A stretch of 23,116 bases of DNA from DATKGX01 sp035510555. GTDB lineage: Bacteria > Patescibacteriota > Microgenomatia > Levybacterales > UBA12049. Where the stretch lies: the NCBI GenBank assembly GCA_035510555.1, contig DATKGX010000022.1, positions 1 to 23,116 on the forward strand, in the 5' to 3' direction. The notes under the pieces are model-generated. The model saw nothing but the letters and a program-made list of their open reading frames with translations, searched no databases and was not told the origin of the DNA. The position numbers and the translations under genes are program-made. Every line of letters starts with the position of its first letter. Within the stretch, counting starts at the first letter, position 1. Below are positions 12,574 through 18,130 of this stretch, piece after piece.

Positions 12574-13221
12574 ATGGAAAACCCGCAGAACCAAACCTCA
12601 ATTTTATACACGGTTTTTCGGTATGTCACTATCGGGATGGGAATTATCGGCATCGGCTTTGTGCTTCTGGCTATTCTGTATTTTTTTAGTCAAAAACCAA
12701 CTCTCCAAAAGATTTCCGTTTCTCCCACTATTACTCCCGTTGCTTCTCCGTCCTCGACGGTTTTGGGTACTTCTTCAAGTCTGTCCAAGTGTCATGCTAT
12801 TCAAGTTGACCTTTCTGATGCGCAGGCGTTTTTACCTGACCCCAGCTGTACGCCGGGAGAGATTGACCCAAGCGTTACACAAGATAATATCTTTACGACA
12901 ATTTGTCACGCGGGCTATACCCAAACAGTGCGCCCACCCGTTTCGTATACTAATGCATTTAAAAAACAGCAAATTACTGACTACGGATATCAAGATATGA
13001 ATATGAAAGATTACGAAGAAGATCATTTTATCTCGCTTGAGCTAGGCGGCAGTCCCAAGGATCACAAAAACCTTTGGCCGGAGCCTCATCCCTCATTTAA
13101 TGAAAAAGATACAGTCGAAAACTATTTGCATTCTCAAGTTTGTTCGAGAAAGCTAACACTTGTCCAGGCGCAACAGGAGATTGCCAAGAATTGGTACACT
13201 ATCTACCTGCAGATTAAATAA
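12574..13221 (+). CDS. Membrane-anchored HNH-like nuclease
   Basis: 215 residues. One transmembrane helix at about 15-38, a Ser/Thr/Pro linker (about 45-72), then an extracytoplasmic domain with the family pattern P-D-P-S-C-T-P-G-x-x-D-P-x-V-T-Q (about 88-103), T-I-C (109-111), T-V-R-P-P (118-122), Y-E-E-D-H (147-151) with S-L-E-L-G-G, and N-L-W-P-E (166-170). E-D-H plus the downstream Asn matches a degenerate HNH (beta-beta-alpha metal) nuclease site, and similar secreted proteins are known in Actinobacteria. It may degrade extracellular nucleic acid. Two or three cysteines could form disulfides. It is second in an operon with the AbrB-like gene; TAA runs straight into a TTTGACTT element. 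Confidence 0.78.
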   Translation: MENPQNQTSILYTVFRYVTIGMGIIGIGFVLLAILYFFSQKPTLQKISVSPTITPVASPSSTVLGTSSSLSKCHAIQVDLSDAQAFLPDPSCTPGEIDPSVTQDNIFTTICHAGYTQTVRPPVSYTNAFKKQQITDYGYQDMNMKDYEEDHFISLELGGSPKDHKNLWPEPHPSFNEKDTVENYLHSQVCSRKLTLVQAQQEIAKNWYTIYLQIK

Positions 13222-13253
13222 TTTGACTTCGGAGTTCTTCCAGGATTTCGGTT
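13221..13253 (+). repeat. TTTGACTT-headed direct repeat, right copy
   Basis: 29 of 33 match to 12161-12193, overlapping the TAA stop of the nuclease gene. No -10 box follows, and the next gene is on the opposite strand. Confidence 0.7.
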
Positions 13254-13273
13254 CCTTACGAGCCACGGGAAAA

Positions 13274-13636
13274 TTAATATTGTATTTTTTGGAGATTTTG
13301 ATTAATAATTTGTTGCACTTTTATTGGCGTGGGTGTTGCTGTTGGAATTAACTTAAATACTCCCGGCAAAACTTTATTAAGGCCTATTGTTGGGACCGGC
13401 GTAAGAGTTGGGGTTGGAGTAACGGTTGGAGTTGGAGTTACAAAAACAGTCGGAGAAGTTATTGGAGTAACCGTAATTTCTGCGCTTGGAGAAGCCTGAG
13501 AAGTTGGAGTTGGAGTTGCTTTGGTTGCGGTTGTTTTTATTTCTTTTGATTTAGAGTATGTTCCCGCAAAGTAAGAACCCGCGGCAATAATAATTGCTAA
13601 TACTAAAAGGGCAATAAGTAATCCGTACTTTTTCAC
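13274..13636 (-). CDS. Membrane-anchored Thr/Pro-rich protein
   Basis: 120 residues from GTG 13636. A hydrophobic helix at about 5-25 (LLIALLVLAIIIAAGSYFAG) anchors a long low-complexity Thr-Pro segment (T-P-T-P, T-V-T-P, T-L-T-P repeats, about 40-85) and a short C-terminal amphipathic end. The TP stretch may be an extended wall-spanning stalk. There is no recognised domain. The GTG lies 7 bases after the -10 box of a TTGACA-17-TACATT promoter, so a leaderless GTG start is predicted. Confidence 0.65.
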   Translation of the reverse strand: MKKYGLLIALLVLAIIIAAGSYFAGTYSKSKEIKTTATKATPTPTSQASPSAEITVTPITSPTVFVTPTPTVTPTPTLTPVPTIGLNKVLPGVFKLIPTATPTPIKVQQIINQNLQKIQY

Positions 13637-13643
13637 TAAACGG

Positions 13644-13672
13644 AATGTACAACTTTATAAAATAAATGTCAA
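13644..13672 (-). promoter_or_regulatory. Promoter of the 13274-13636 gene (TTGACA-17-TACATT)
   Basis: TTGACA at 13672-13667 and TACATT at 13649-13644 on the minus strand, 17-base spacer. Its -35 lies back to back with the -35 of the divergent 13716 promoter. Confidence 0.7.
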
Positions 13673-13677
13673 CTAAT

Positions 13678-13705
13678 TTGACTTCTGAGGTTTTTGTGCT
13701 AGAAT
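13678..13705 (+). promoter_or_regulatory. Promoter of the 13716 gene
   Basis: TTGACT (13678-13683) with an extended -10 TGC-TAGAAT ending at 13705 (16-base spacer); 10 bases to the ATG. Confidence 0.65.
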
Positions 13706-13715
13706 TATTTCTAAT

Positions 13716-13916
13716 ATGGCAGAAGATGCAGAAAGAACAGCCGCAGAAAAAGAAAGTAACATTCAGAATATACTCAGAGGGGGAGCACCATATGTCCCAC
13801 CTCCTACAGCAAGAGATCATGAAATAGAGCATATACTTAGAGGAGGAGCACCACATGATCGACCTCTAACAGAAAAAGAGCGTCGTATCGAGGATATACT
13901 TAGGGGAGGACACTAG
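13716..13916 (+). CDS. Tiny protein with three I-x-x-I-L-R-G-G repeats
   Basis: 66 residues, highly charged, no hydrophobic segment. Three copies of a roughly 20-residue unit occur: ESNIQNILRGGAPYVPPPT, EIEHILRGGAPHDRPLT and RRIEDILRGGH. Each unit is a short acidic helix, then ILRGG, then a Pro-rich turn. The repeated I-L-R-G-G at fixed spacing suggests a multivalent binding peptide; ending in G-G-H it may alternatively be processed. It has its own promoter, divergent from the Thr/Pro protein. The family is not recognised. Confidence 0.6.
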   Translation: MAEDAERTAAEKESNIQNILRGGAPYVPPPTARDHEIEHILRGGAPHDRPLTEKERRIEDILRGGH

Positions 13917-13928
13917 TTCAACCTATTC

Positions 13929-14036
13929 CATTCATCTCCGCTCATTTCATTTAATTCTCTTTTCGTTATAACATTGTTATTACGGGGTAAATAAAGTTCG
14001 CAACATCGTAAAAAATATTATGAAGAAAAAATAATT
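13929..14036 (+). repeat. Diverged second copy of the AbrB-like gene control region
   Basis: It shares with 12284-12446, in the same order, CATTCATCTCC (13929-13939 and 12284-12294), the 19-base palindrome, a following CG(G/A)GGTAA(T/A)TAA(A)G stretch, and AAAATATTATG followed by an A-rich start. The reading frame here stops after three codons, so it looks like a decayed remnant of the regulator locus. Confidence 0.5.
13965..13983. promoter_or_regulatory. Operator-like palindrome 3
   Basis: GTTATAACATTGTTATTAC is the reverse complement of palindrome 2 except for the central base. Confidence 0.55.
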
Positions 14037-14073
14037 TGGCTTGTTAGGTCCGAAATTTTCCAGTGACTGGGGG

Positions 14074-14544
14074 TTATTTTTTAGCTACTTTTTTCTTCCT
14101 TGCAACCGGTTTTTTTACTTTTGGTTCAGAGGTTAAAACAACGTCTTCTTTGATTGCTTCTGCAATTTCCCTAATCGGTTCTTCTTTTGCCAATAAACTT
14201 AGAATTTTATCCAGTTTTGAATTTAGCGCTTCAAACTGTTGCTTGTGTGGATCTACCGGTGGTTGGTGTGGGCCTCTGTCTTCAAAATCAGGACGTCTCG
14301 GGGGTGGGGGTGGTGGAAAATTTCCCGGTCTTGGAGAATTTTCCCTTGCTCCTTCAAACCTTCTTTTACTTTGGAAACAATCTCTGCAAAAAACCGGCTT
14401 ACTACCATTTGGCTTAAAAGGAACTTCGCATTCTTTACCACAATCGCTACAAATGGTTTTAAACATAGTTTGTGGCTTGTCAAAATCTCTGCTTTTAAAA
14501 TCTCTTCCGCCTTGAGGTTTATTGTCTCTCTTAAAATCTCTCAC
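14074..14544 (-). CDS. Zinc-ribbon protein of the CPR C-x-x-C-G-K-x-C type
   Basis: 156 residues from GTG 14544. An RG/KD-rich N-terminus precedes a zinc ribbon C32-S-D-C35-G-K-E-C39-E-V-P-F-K-P-x-G-x-K-P-V-F-C53-R-D-C56, a pattern I associate with many Patescibacteria genomes. A poly-proline segment (about 77-83), a short coiled helix (F-E-A-L-N-S-K-L-D-K-I-L-S-L-L) and a basic Lys-rich tail (K-K-P-V-A-R-K-K-K-V-A-K-K) follow. The make-up suggests nucleic-acid binding, possibly ribosome or RNA associated (inference). A leaderless GTG start follows 5 bases after an extended -10 box. Confidence 0.75.
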   Translation of the reverse strand: MRDFKRDNKPQGGRDFKSRDFDKPQTMFKTICSDCGKECEVPFKPNGSKPVFCRDCFQSKRRFEGARENSPRPGNFPPPPPPRRPDFEDRGPHQPPVDPHKQQFEALNSKLDKILSLLAKEEPIREIAEAIKEDVVLTSEPKVKKPVARKKKVAKK

Positions 14545-14549
14545 AGGGT

Positions 14550-14558
14550 ATTATAACA
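14550..14558 (-). promoter_or_regulatory. Extended -10 promoter of the zinc-ribbon gene
   Basis: TGT-TATAAT on the minus strand (TATAAT at 14555-14550), 5 bases before GTG 14544; no clear -35. Confidence 0.6.
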
Positions 14559-14653
14559 TAGATTAACACATAGATGTTTTAAAAGCGCTTAATAGGGATG
14601 GATAATAATTTGACTTTGGGGATTTAAAATTTCCCGTGTATAGCAACCTATAG

Positions 14654-14682
14654 TTGAAAAGATTTCCATATTTTGCTATTAT
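14654..14682 (+). promoter_or_regulatory. Promoter of the 14691 gene (TTGAAA-17-TATTAT)
   Basis: TTGAAA 14654-14659, 17 bases, TATTAT 14677-14682 with an upstream TGC extension, then 8 bases to the ATG. A second TTTGACTT element at 14609-14616 has no matching -10. Confidence 0.7.
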
Positions 14683-14690
14683 CTTCTCCT

Positions 14691-15242
14691 ATGGCAATTT
14701 CAAGAATAGAACAAGCGGGTTATCCTTACATAAAAGGTTTGCATGGTATTCCTTTTAACCAGCTACCGTTGGAATCAGAAGGAGTTGTCGTAAGTGGTTC
14801 AGGAAGACAATTATATTGCGAACTGGATCAAAGCAGAATTTCTGTCATAGACATAAATGAACAAATGCTTGGACTGCTTGCAAGAGTTACTCATGGGATG
14901 ATGACTTTAAATTTACAAACCAGATTAGATGCTAATAGCTCAACAGAAGTTCACCCCGATTTATTTGGAGCAAAATTTGTTGAAATGGCTTTAGTCAATT
15001 TTCGAAACAATGGCGTTAACGTCGTATACTTAATTGGAAAATGGCATCCTGGCTCTGTAAATTACGATGCCTTCCAGAAAGTTAAACTTGCGACTGGAGA
15101 TATGGTCTTAGCCGCAAGATCTACTTGGACCGGAAAAATTGCTGCTCTGCATGGTTTTACAGAATTAAAGGTGGAAGATATGCTTGAGGATGAAGAAATG
15201 GGGAATAGATATGTACGGGCGATTTTTAGAAGGCCGAGATAA
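14691..15242 (+). CDS. Hypothetical cytoplasmic protein
   Basis: 183 residues from ATG 14691; a TTG at 14673 lies upstream of the predicted transcription start and is rejected. Mixed alpha/beta, no membrane segment. Distinctive stretches are GYPYIKGLHGIPFNQLP near the start, E-V-H-P-D-L-F-G-A-K-F-V-E-M-A-L-V-N-F in the middle and V-V-Y-L-I-G-K-W-H-P-G later. No family or catalytic motif is recognised. Its TAA runs directly into the TTTGACTT promoter of the cupin gene. Confidence 0.65.
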   Translation: MAISRIEQAGYPYIKGLHGIPFNQLPLESEGVVVSGSGRQLYCELDQSRISVIDINEQMLGLLARVTHGMMTLNLQTRLDANSSTEVHPDLFGAKFVEMALVNFRNNGVNVVYLIGKWHPGSVNYDAFQKVKLATGDMVLAARSTWTGKIAALHGFTELKVEDMLEDEEMGNRYVRAIFRRPR

Positions 15243-15243
15243 T

Positions 15244-15273
15244 TTGACTTTGTAGGTTGCAAAAGATTATGCT
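15244..15273 (+). promoter_or_regulatory. Promoter of the cupin gene
   Basis: TTGACT 15244-15249 and TATGCT 15268-15273 with an 18-base spacer; 9 bases to the ATG at 15283. The -35 begins two bases after the upstream TAA. Confidence 0.55.
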
Positions 15274-15282
15274 AAATATGTA

Positions 15283-15684
15283 ATGAAAAAGGGATACAAG
15301 GATAACATTGAAAAGCTCACTTTAGAAAACGAAAATTTCCGCCACGTTCTTTACACCGCTAAGCATTGTCAGTTGGTTCTAATGTCACTTTTACCCGGGG
15401 AAGAAATCGGCATGGAAGTCCATGAGGGCAACGACCAATTTTTCCGCTTTGAAAAGGGAGAGGGGAAAGTAATTATTAACGAAACAGAATATTTAGTTAA
15501 AGACGGAGACGCGGTAATTGTTCCATCCGGCGCAAACCACAATGTCATCAATACTTCACAAACTGAGCCATTGAAACTTTATACTCTTTATTCGCCGCCG
15601 CACCACCAAGACGCAATGGTTAGAAAAACCAAAGCAGAGGCAGTTGCAGACGACCCCGAATTTGCCGGCATCACTACGGAATAA
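15283..15684 (+). CDS. Cupin-domain protein
   Basis: 133 residues forming one cupin barrel of a widely conserved small type: K-G-Y-x-D-N-I-E-K-L-T-L-E-N start, then P-G-E-E-I-G-M-E-V-H47-E-G-N-D-Q52-F-F-R-F as motif 1, G-E-G-K-V-I-I-N between, and P-S-G-A-N-H86-N-V-I-N as motif 2. H47, Q52 or a nearby Glu, and H86 are the likely metal ligands. The family is often annotated as a mannose-6-phosphate isomerase-like or general cupin without proven substrate. It is a stand-alone gene with its own promoter. Confidence 0.85.
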   Translation: MKKGYKDNIEKLTLENENFRHVLYTAKHCQLVLMSLLPGEEIGMEVHEGNDQFFRFEKGEGKVIINETEYLVKDGDAVIVPSGANHNVINTSQTEPLKLYTLYSPPHHQDAMVRKTKAEAVADDPEFAGITTE

Positions 15685-15700
15685 TTTGACATCGGGGTTG

Positions 15701-15709
15701 TGATATAAT
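15701..15709 (+). promoter_or_regulatory. Extended -10 promoter of the 15716 gene
   Basis: TGA-TATAAT (TATAAT 15704-15709), 6 bases before ATG 15716. The TTGACA at 15686 is only 12 bases away from the box, too close for a normal -35. Confidence 0.65.
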
Positions 15710-15715
15710 CTGCGC

Positions 15716-16336
15716 ATGTCAGGGTCAATCGAATTAAAACTGCGGGATAAAGATGTCCAAAAGCAACCGAGAAAAATGCATCTTCCGCCTTCTTTGCCGG
15801 TATTTGTACCCGAAGTCATTACTCCCGAGGACACAACAACCGAAGCATGGGTCCTTCGCACTTCGCGGGTGGAGCATCTTATCAACGTTCCCCTTAATGT
15901 TGCCAGAAAAGTAATTATTGTTGACGCTTTGGATTATCATATTACAACCAAAGAAAAATTAGCCCTAATTGCTTATGGGTTATGGACAGTATCCGGCAAT
16001 TTCGACGACATTCAACAGCATCTTGGGATAAACAGTTATGCGCGGATAAATCCGCTTCTCGATTTAGTTATAGATAATGCTCAATCCTCAAGAAGTAATA
16101 TTAAATTGGGTGATTGCATCAAGGAAGTGTCGGAAATAGAAGATGTTTTAAGAATTATCGAACCACTAGCCAAAGATAGCAAACGTAGAGAAAGACTTAA
16201 AGCGGTTGTCGAAGAAGTGCTTAGGTTGCAGGGTGATGGTTTAACTAATGAACAAATTCTAAAAAGAAAACAGGAGATTAAAGAGAGAGTAAGGTTACAA
16301 TTGCGAAGAGAAGCACGATCTAAAACTACGGAATAA
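15716..16336 (+). CDS. Hypothetical helical protein
   Basis: 206 residues. A basic/proline-rich N-terminus (about 1-35), a central helical segment with a possible helix-turn-helix look (L-W-T-V-S-G-N-F-D-D-I-Q-Q-H-L-G-I-N-S-Y, about 88-107), and a C-terminal charged coiled helix (about 155-200: K-R-R-E-R-L-K-A-V-V-E-E-V-L and K-R-K-Q-E-I-K-E-R-V). No membrane segment. No family is recognised; nucleic-acid or scaffold binding is conceivable. Start ATG 15716 coincides with the predicted transcription start. Confidence 0.65.
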   Translation: MSGSIELKLRDKDVQKQPRKMHLPPSLPVFVPEVITPEDTTTEAWVLRTSRVEHLINVPLNVARKVIIVDALDYHITTKEKLALIAYGLWTVSGNFDDIQQHLGINSYARINPLLDLVIDNAQSSRSNIKLGDCIKEVSEIEDVLRIIEPLAKDSKRRERLKAVVEEVLRLQGDGLTNEQILKRKQEIKERVRLQLRREARSKTTE

Positions 16337-16343
16337 TTTCGTC

Positions 16344-16372
16344 TTGACAATTTTGACTTAGAGTAATATAGT
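16344..16372 (+). promoter_or_regulatory. Promoter of the 16380 gene (TTGACA-17-TATAGT)
   Basis: TTGACA 16344-16349, 17-base spacer, TATAGT 16367-16372, then 7 bases to ATG 16380. A second TTGACT (16353) overlaps the spacer. Confidence 0.75.
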
Positions 16373-16379
16373 GCAAAAC

Positions 16380-16859
16380 ATGTCAGCAACGGCAGATAAA
16401 CAAGAACTTAGGGGTCATCCTGAAAGTAACAAAGCTCCCAGACCCGGAATAAAAATAGCAGTCATTAGAACACCTGCCGACACGGATTTGCTTGCATATA
16501 AAAGTCTAAGGGTGAAGTTCGGGCAATTTTTTGTTGATAGTGTTTACGTAGGAGGGGATACATCTCCTTTATTTGTTGCAGTGAGAAATCCTTGGGAAAT
16601 AACCGCAGAAGATGACAGAACCAAACAAACCGCTTGGGAATTTTTAGCCAATGTTGATTTAAGCATTTTACCGGAGGACTTAAGGGGAATGGTAGAAATA
16701 TTTAGACAAGAACAACAACAAAAAGTAAATTATTCCTTAAGGACTTTTAATATTGATAGAGCCAGAATTCCGGAGGAAGAGTGTTGGAGAGAGCATATTC
16801 CCGGCGCAAGTTATTTTCTTCTAACCCCTGAATACAGACCGGGTTCACACGCGAAATAA
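16380..16859 (+). CDS. Hypothetical cytoplasmic protein
   Basis: 159 residues from ATG 16380. An in-frame GTG at 16371 overlaps the -10 box and is rejected. The N-terminal 25 residues are polar and Pro-rich; then I-K-I-A-V-I-R-T-P-A-D-T-D-L-L-A-Y-K-S-L-R-V begins a mixed alpha/beta domain. An acidic, Gln-rich helix (R-Q-E-Q-Q-Q-K) and an E-E-C-W-R-E-H-I-P-G-A-S-Y-F segment follow. No known family. It is followed on the other strand by a disrupted gene. Confidence 0.6.
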   Translation: MSATADKQELRGHPESNKAPRPGIKIAVIRTPADTDLLAYKSLRVKFGQFFVDSVYVGGDTSPLFVAVRNPWEITAEDDRTKQTAWEFLANVDLSILPEDLRGMVEIFRQEQQQKVNYSLRTFNIDRARIPEEECWREHIPGASYFLLTPEYRPGSHAK

Positions 16860-16884
16860 AATTCAATTGACATTTATTGCGGTG

Positions 16885-17190
16885 CTATGACAGAATAACT
16901 TCTCTTTCTTGTAGCCATCTGAAGTATTCTTTACTTGTTCTTCTCGAAAGAGCTCTAGGCAAGCGAGAATCCGCGCGTCTCGTAAAGAAAGGACAAATAC
17001 GCGCCATTTCTTGCTGACTGCCTTTGGCAGGAAAGATACCCGTGATTAAACCGGGAGTTACCTCAAGATTCCAATTTTCCTTTTCGCACCCAACATCATA
17101 GCTATCGTTAGTATCGCCACTCTATTCAAAAAATGGACATATTTTGCAATTCGGTCGTGCTTTTGGAGAATGAGCTAATTTTTCCGACAT
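16885..17190 (-). pseudogene. Small Cys-containing gene interrupted by an in-frame TAG
   Basis: ATG 17190 opens a 102-codon frame broken once, by TAG at 17124-17122 (codon 23). Before it: MSEKLAHSPKARPNCKICPF, ending in the C-x-x-C-P-F-F motif plus E. After it the frame stays open for 78 codons: an acidic SGDTNDS stretch, C-E-K-E-N-W-N-L, V-T-P-G-L-I-T-G-I-F-P, A-R-I-C-P-F-F-T-R-R and an R-W-L-Q-E-R-E end at TAG 16887-16885. C-P-F-F appears on both sides of the stop, so this is one protein. TAG is used as a true stop elsewhere (10998, 13916), so a recent nonsense mutation is likeliest; suppression or sequencing error are alternatives. It fills most of the otherwise empty 16860-17225 interval. 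Confidence 0.6.
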
Positions 17191-17200
17191 AGTAAGAGGG

Positions 17201-17229
17201 AATATACATCTATAGGCTTACTTTGTCAA
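17201..17229 (-). promoter_or_regulatory. Promoter of the interrupted gene (TTGACA-17-TATATT)
   Basis: TTGACA 17229-17224 overlaps the TGA stop of the upstream gene (17228-17226); TATATT at 17206-17201, spacer 17, then 10 bases to the ATG. The promoter is intact although the gene is broken. Confidence 0.7.
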
Positions 17230-17663
17230 GCAATCGTTTCATCCAGTACATCATTAAGAAACGTACTGGGAAGCGCATCTTCAATTGCTCTTTGTGCAGA
17301 GTGGACAGCACTTCGAACTTCGTCACTGCCATTAAGATTTTGAATTTGATTTTCTAACGCCTGCAAGCGCAAATTTTTAAGCCTGTCCCGAAAATCTTCT
17401 CTAGTAACAATTTCAAAGCGAGGCATTTCATCCTCATCCGGAGGCATTTGGTATAAAACTCTCTCAGTAGTTGTGCCATCAAAAGCAACTTTAATTTCCC
17501 TAATGCGGTAACAAGTAGTGGCAAACCTTAGAAGTGCTTGGGTGGTTGGTTCATCCAAATTACAATAGTGAGCGGATTGCCTAACTGACTTTAAGGCTCT
17601 TTCTTTAGGAGGAATAAAAGGTTCTGCTGTAGGCCAGATTGATCTTGATTTATGCTCTTCCAC
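17226..17663 (-). CDS. Hypothetical protein
   Basis: 145 residues from GTG 17663, soluble and helical. The N-terminal part contains W-P-T-A-E-P-F-I-P-P-K-E-R-A-L-K-S-V-R-Q-S, and a C-terminal charged helical region (R-D-R-L-K-N-L-R-L-Q-A-L-E-N-Q-I-Q-N-L) could form a coiled coil. The family is not recognised. The GTG lies 8 bases after the -10 box of a TTGACA-17-AATAAT promoter. The TGA stop is shared with the -35 box of the next unit. Confidence 0.6.
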   Translation of the reverse strand: MEEHKSRSIWPTAEPFIPPKERALKSVRQSAHYCNLDEPTTQALLRFATTCYRIREIKVAFDGTTTERVLYQMPPDEDEMPRFEIVTREDFRDRLKNLRLQALENQIQNLNGSDEVRSAVHSAQRAIEDALPSTFLNDVLDETIA

Positions 17664-17671
17664 GGTTTTGG

Positions 17672-17700
17672 ATTATTCCACTTTTAACTTCAAGTGTCAA
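17672..17700 (-). promoter_or_regulatory. Promoter of the 17226-17663 gene (TTGACA-17-AATAAT)
   Basis: TTGACA 17700-17695 and AATAAT 17677-17672 on the minus strand, 17-base spacer, 8 bases to the GTG. Confidence 0.65.
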
Positions 17701-17711
17701 ATAGACTTGAT

Positions 17712-17966
17712 TTAAAAGGTAATTTCAACCTCGACTCGTTCTGATAATTCAACATATTCTTGGGCAATTCTTGGTTGATCTGCTTGATCTTCTTTGCCCA
17801 GTGCCATACCACCGATAGCAGCGAAATCATCAAAGGGACAAATAGCAAACCCAAAGACAGGGAGAAGTGGGATTATTCTCTCTTCAAACTGACAAATTAT
17901 TCCTTTACGCTGCGGATGTTTCTTTTGTTTGAGGTTTGGAATCCGATCGCATTCAGCTTTTGCCAT
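17712..17966 (-). CDS. Small hypothetical protein
   Basis: 84 residues from ATG 17966 (MAKAECDRIPNLKQKK). The longer frame beginning at 17984 would include the -10 box and is rejected. A basic N-terminus is followed by a hydrophobic strand pair (I-I-P-L-L-P-V-F-G-F-A-I-C-P-F-D-D-F-A-A-I-G-G-M-A-L) and an acidic C-terminal strand. The family is not recognised. The start lies 6 bases after an extended -10 box. Confidence 0.6.
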   Translation of the reverse strand: MAKAECDRIPNLKQKKHPQRKGIICQFEERIIPLLPVFGFAICPFDDFAAIGGMALGKEDQADQPRIAQEYVELSERVEVEITF

Positions 17967-17972
17967 TGGGGG

Positions 17973-17981
17973 ATTATAGCA
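17973..17981 (-). promoter_or_regulatory. Extended -10 promoter of the 17712-17966 gene
   Basis: TGC-TATAAT on the minus strand (TATAAT 17978-17973), 6 bases to the ATG. It lies immediately after the T-tract of the upstream hairpin. Confidence 0.65.
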
Positions 17982-17982
17982 C

Positions 17983-18025
17983 AAAAAAATGGAGACCCCG
18001 CAGGTTTGCCCAAGCGAGGCCTCCG
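17983..18025 (-). ncRNA. Candidate very short RNA or attenuator: hairpin plus T-tract right after a promoter
   Basis: On the minus strand GGAGGCC (18024-18018) pairs with GGTCTCC (17997-17991), seven pairs including one G-U, with further internal pairing and a GCAAA apex, followed by A and seven T (17989-17983). This is an intrinsic terminator. A near-perfect promoter lies only about 7 bases upstream, so the transcript would be only about 40-45 bases. No known RNA class is recognised. Confidence 0.5.
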
Positions 18026-18031
18026 CGAAAA

Positions 18032-18059
18032 ATTATAGCCTATTTATAAATAATGTCAA
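18032..18059 (-). promoter_or_regulatory. Consensus promoter (TTGACA-16-TATAAT) driving the hairpin unit
   Basis: TTGACA at 18059-18054 and TATAAT at 18037-18032 on the minus strand, spacer 16; both boxes match the consensus exactly, the best pair in the window. Confidence 0.7.
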
Positions 18060-18089
18060 CCCTCCAAAATTAATTAAACAAGTTGGTAC

Positions 18090-18119
18090 TTGACACACCC
18101 TCAATTTATATGATATAAA
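18090..18119 (+). promoter_or_regulatory. rpoB promoter (TTGACA-18-TATAAA)
   Basis: TTGACA 18090-18095 and TGA-TATAAA (TATAAA 18114-18119), spacer 18. Transcription should start near 18126, giving about 100 bases of leader before the ATG at 18226. Confidence 0.65.
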
Positions 18120-18130
18120 AACAATCACTC

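Noticed and set aside
14063..14515. Plus-strand frame of 150 residues opposite the zinc-ribbon gene
   Set aside because: It is a shadow of the minus-strand gene, which has a zinc ribbon, a promoter and a plausible start.
14673..14690. TTG 14673 as start of the 14691 gene
   Set aside because: It lies in the spacer/-10 region of the TTGAAA-17-TATTAT promoter.
16371..16379. GTG 16371 as start of the 16380 gene
   Set aside because: It overlaps the TATAGT -10 box, so it lies upstream of the transcript.
630..16400. Integron gene-cassette array
   Set aside because: Each gene or operon has its own promoter, orientation is mixed, no integrase is present and no attC-type paired core sites were seen.
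17983..18024. tRNA or tRNA fragment
   Set aside because: No acceptor, anticodon or T-arm arrangement fits; the T-tract and promoter fit a terminator-like hairpin better. No tRNA or rRNA gene was recognised anywhere in the window.
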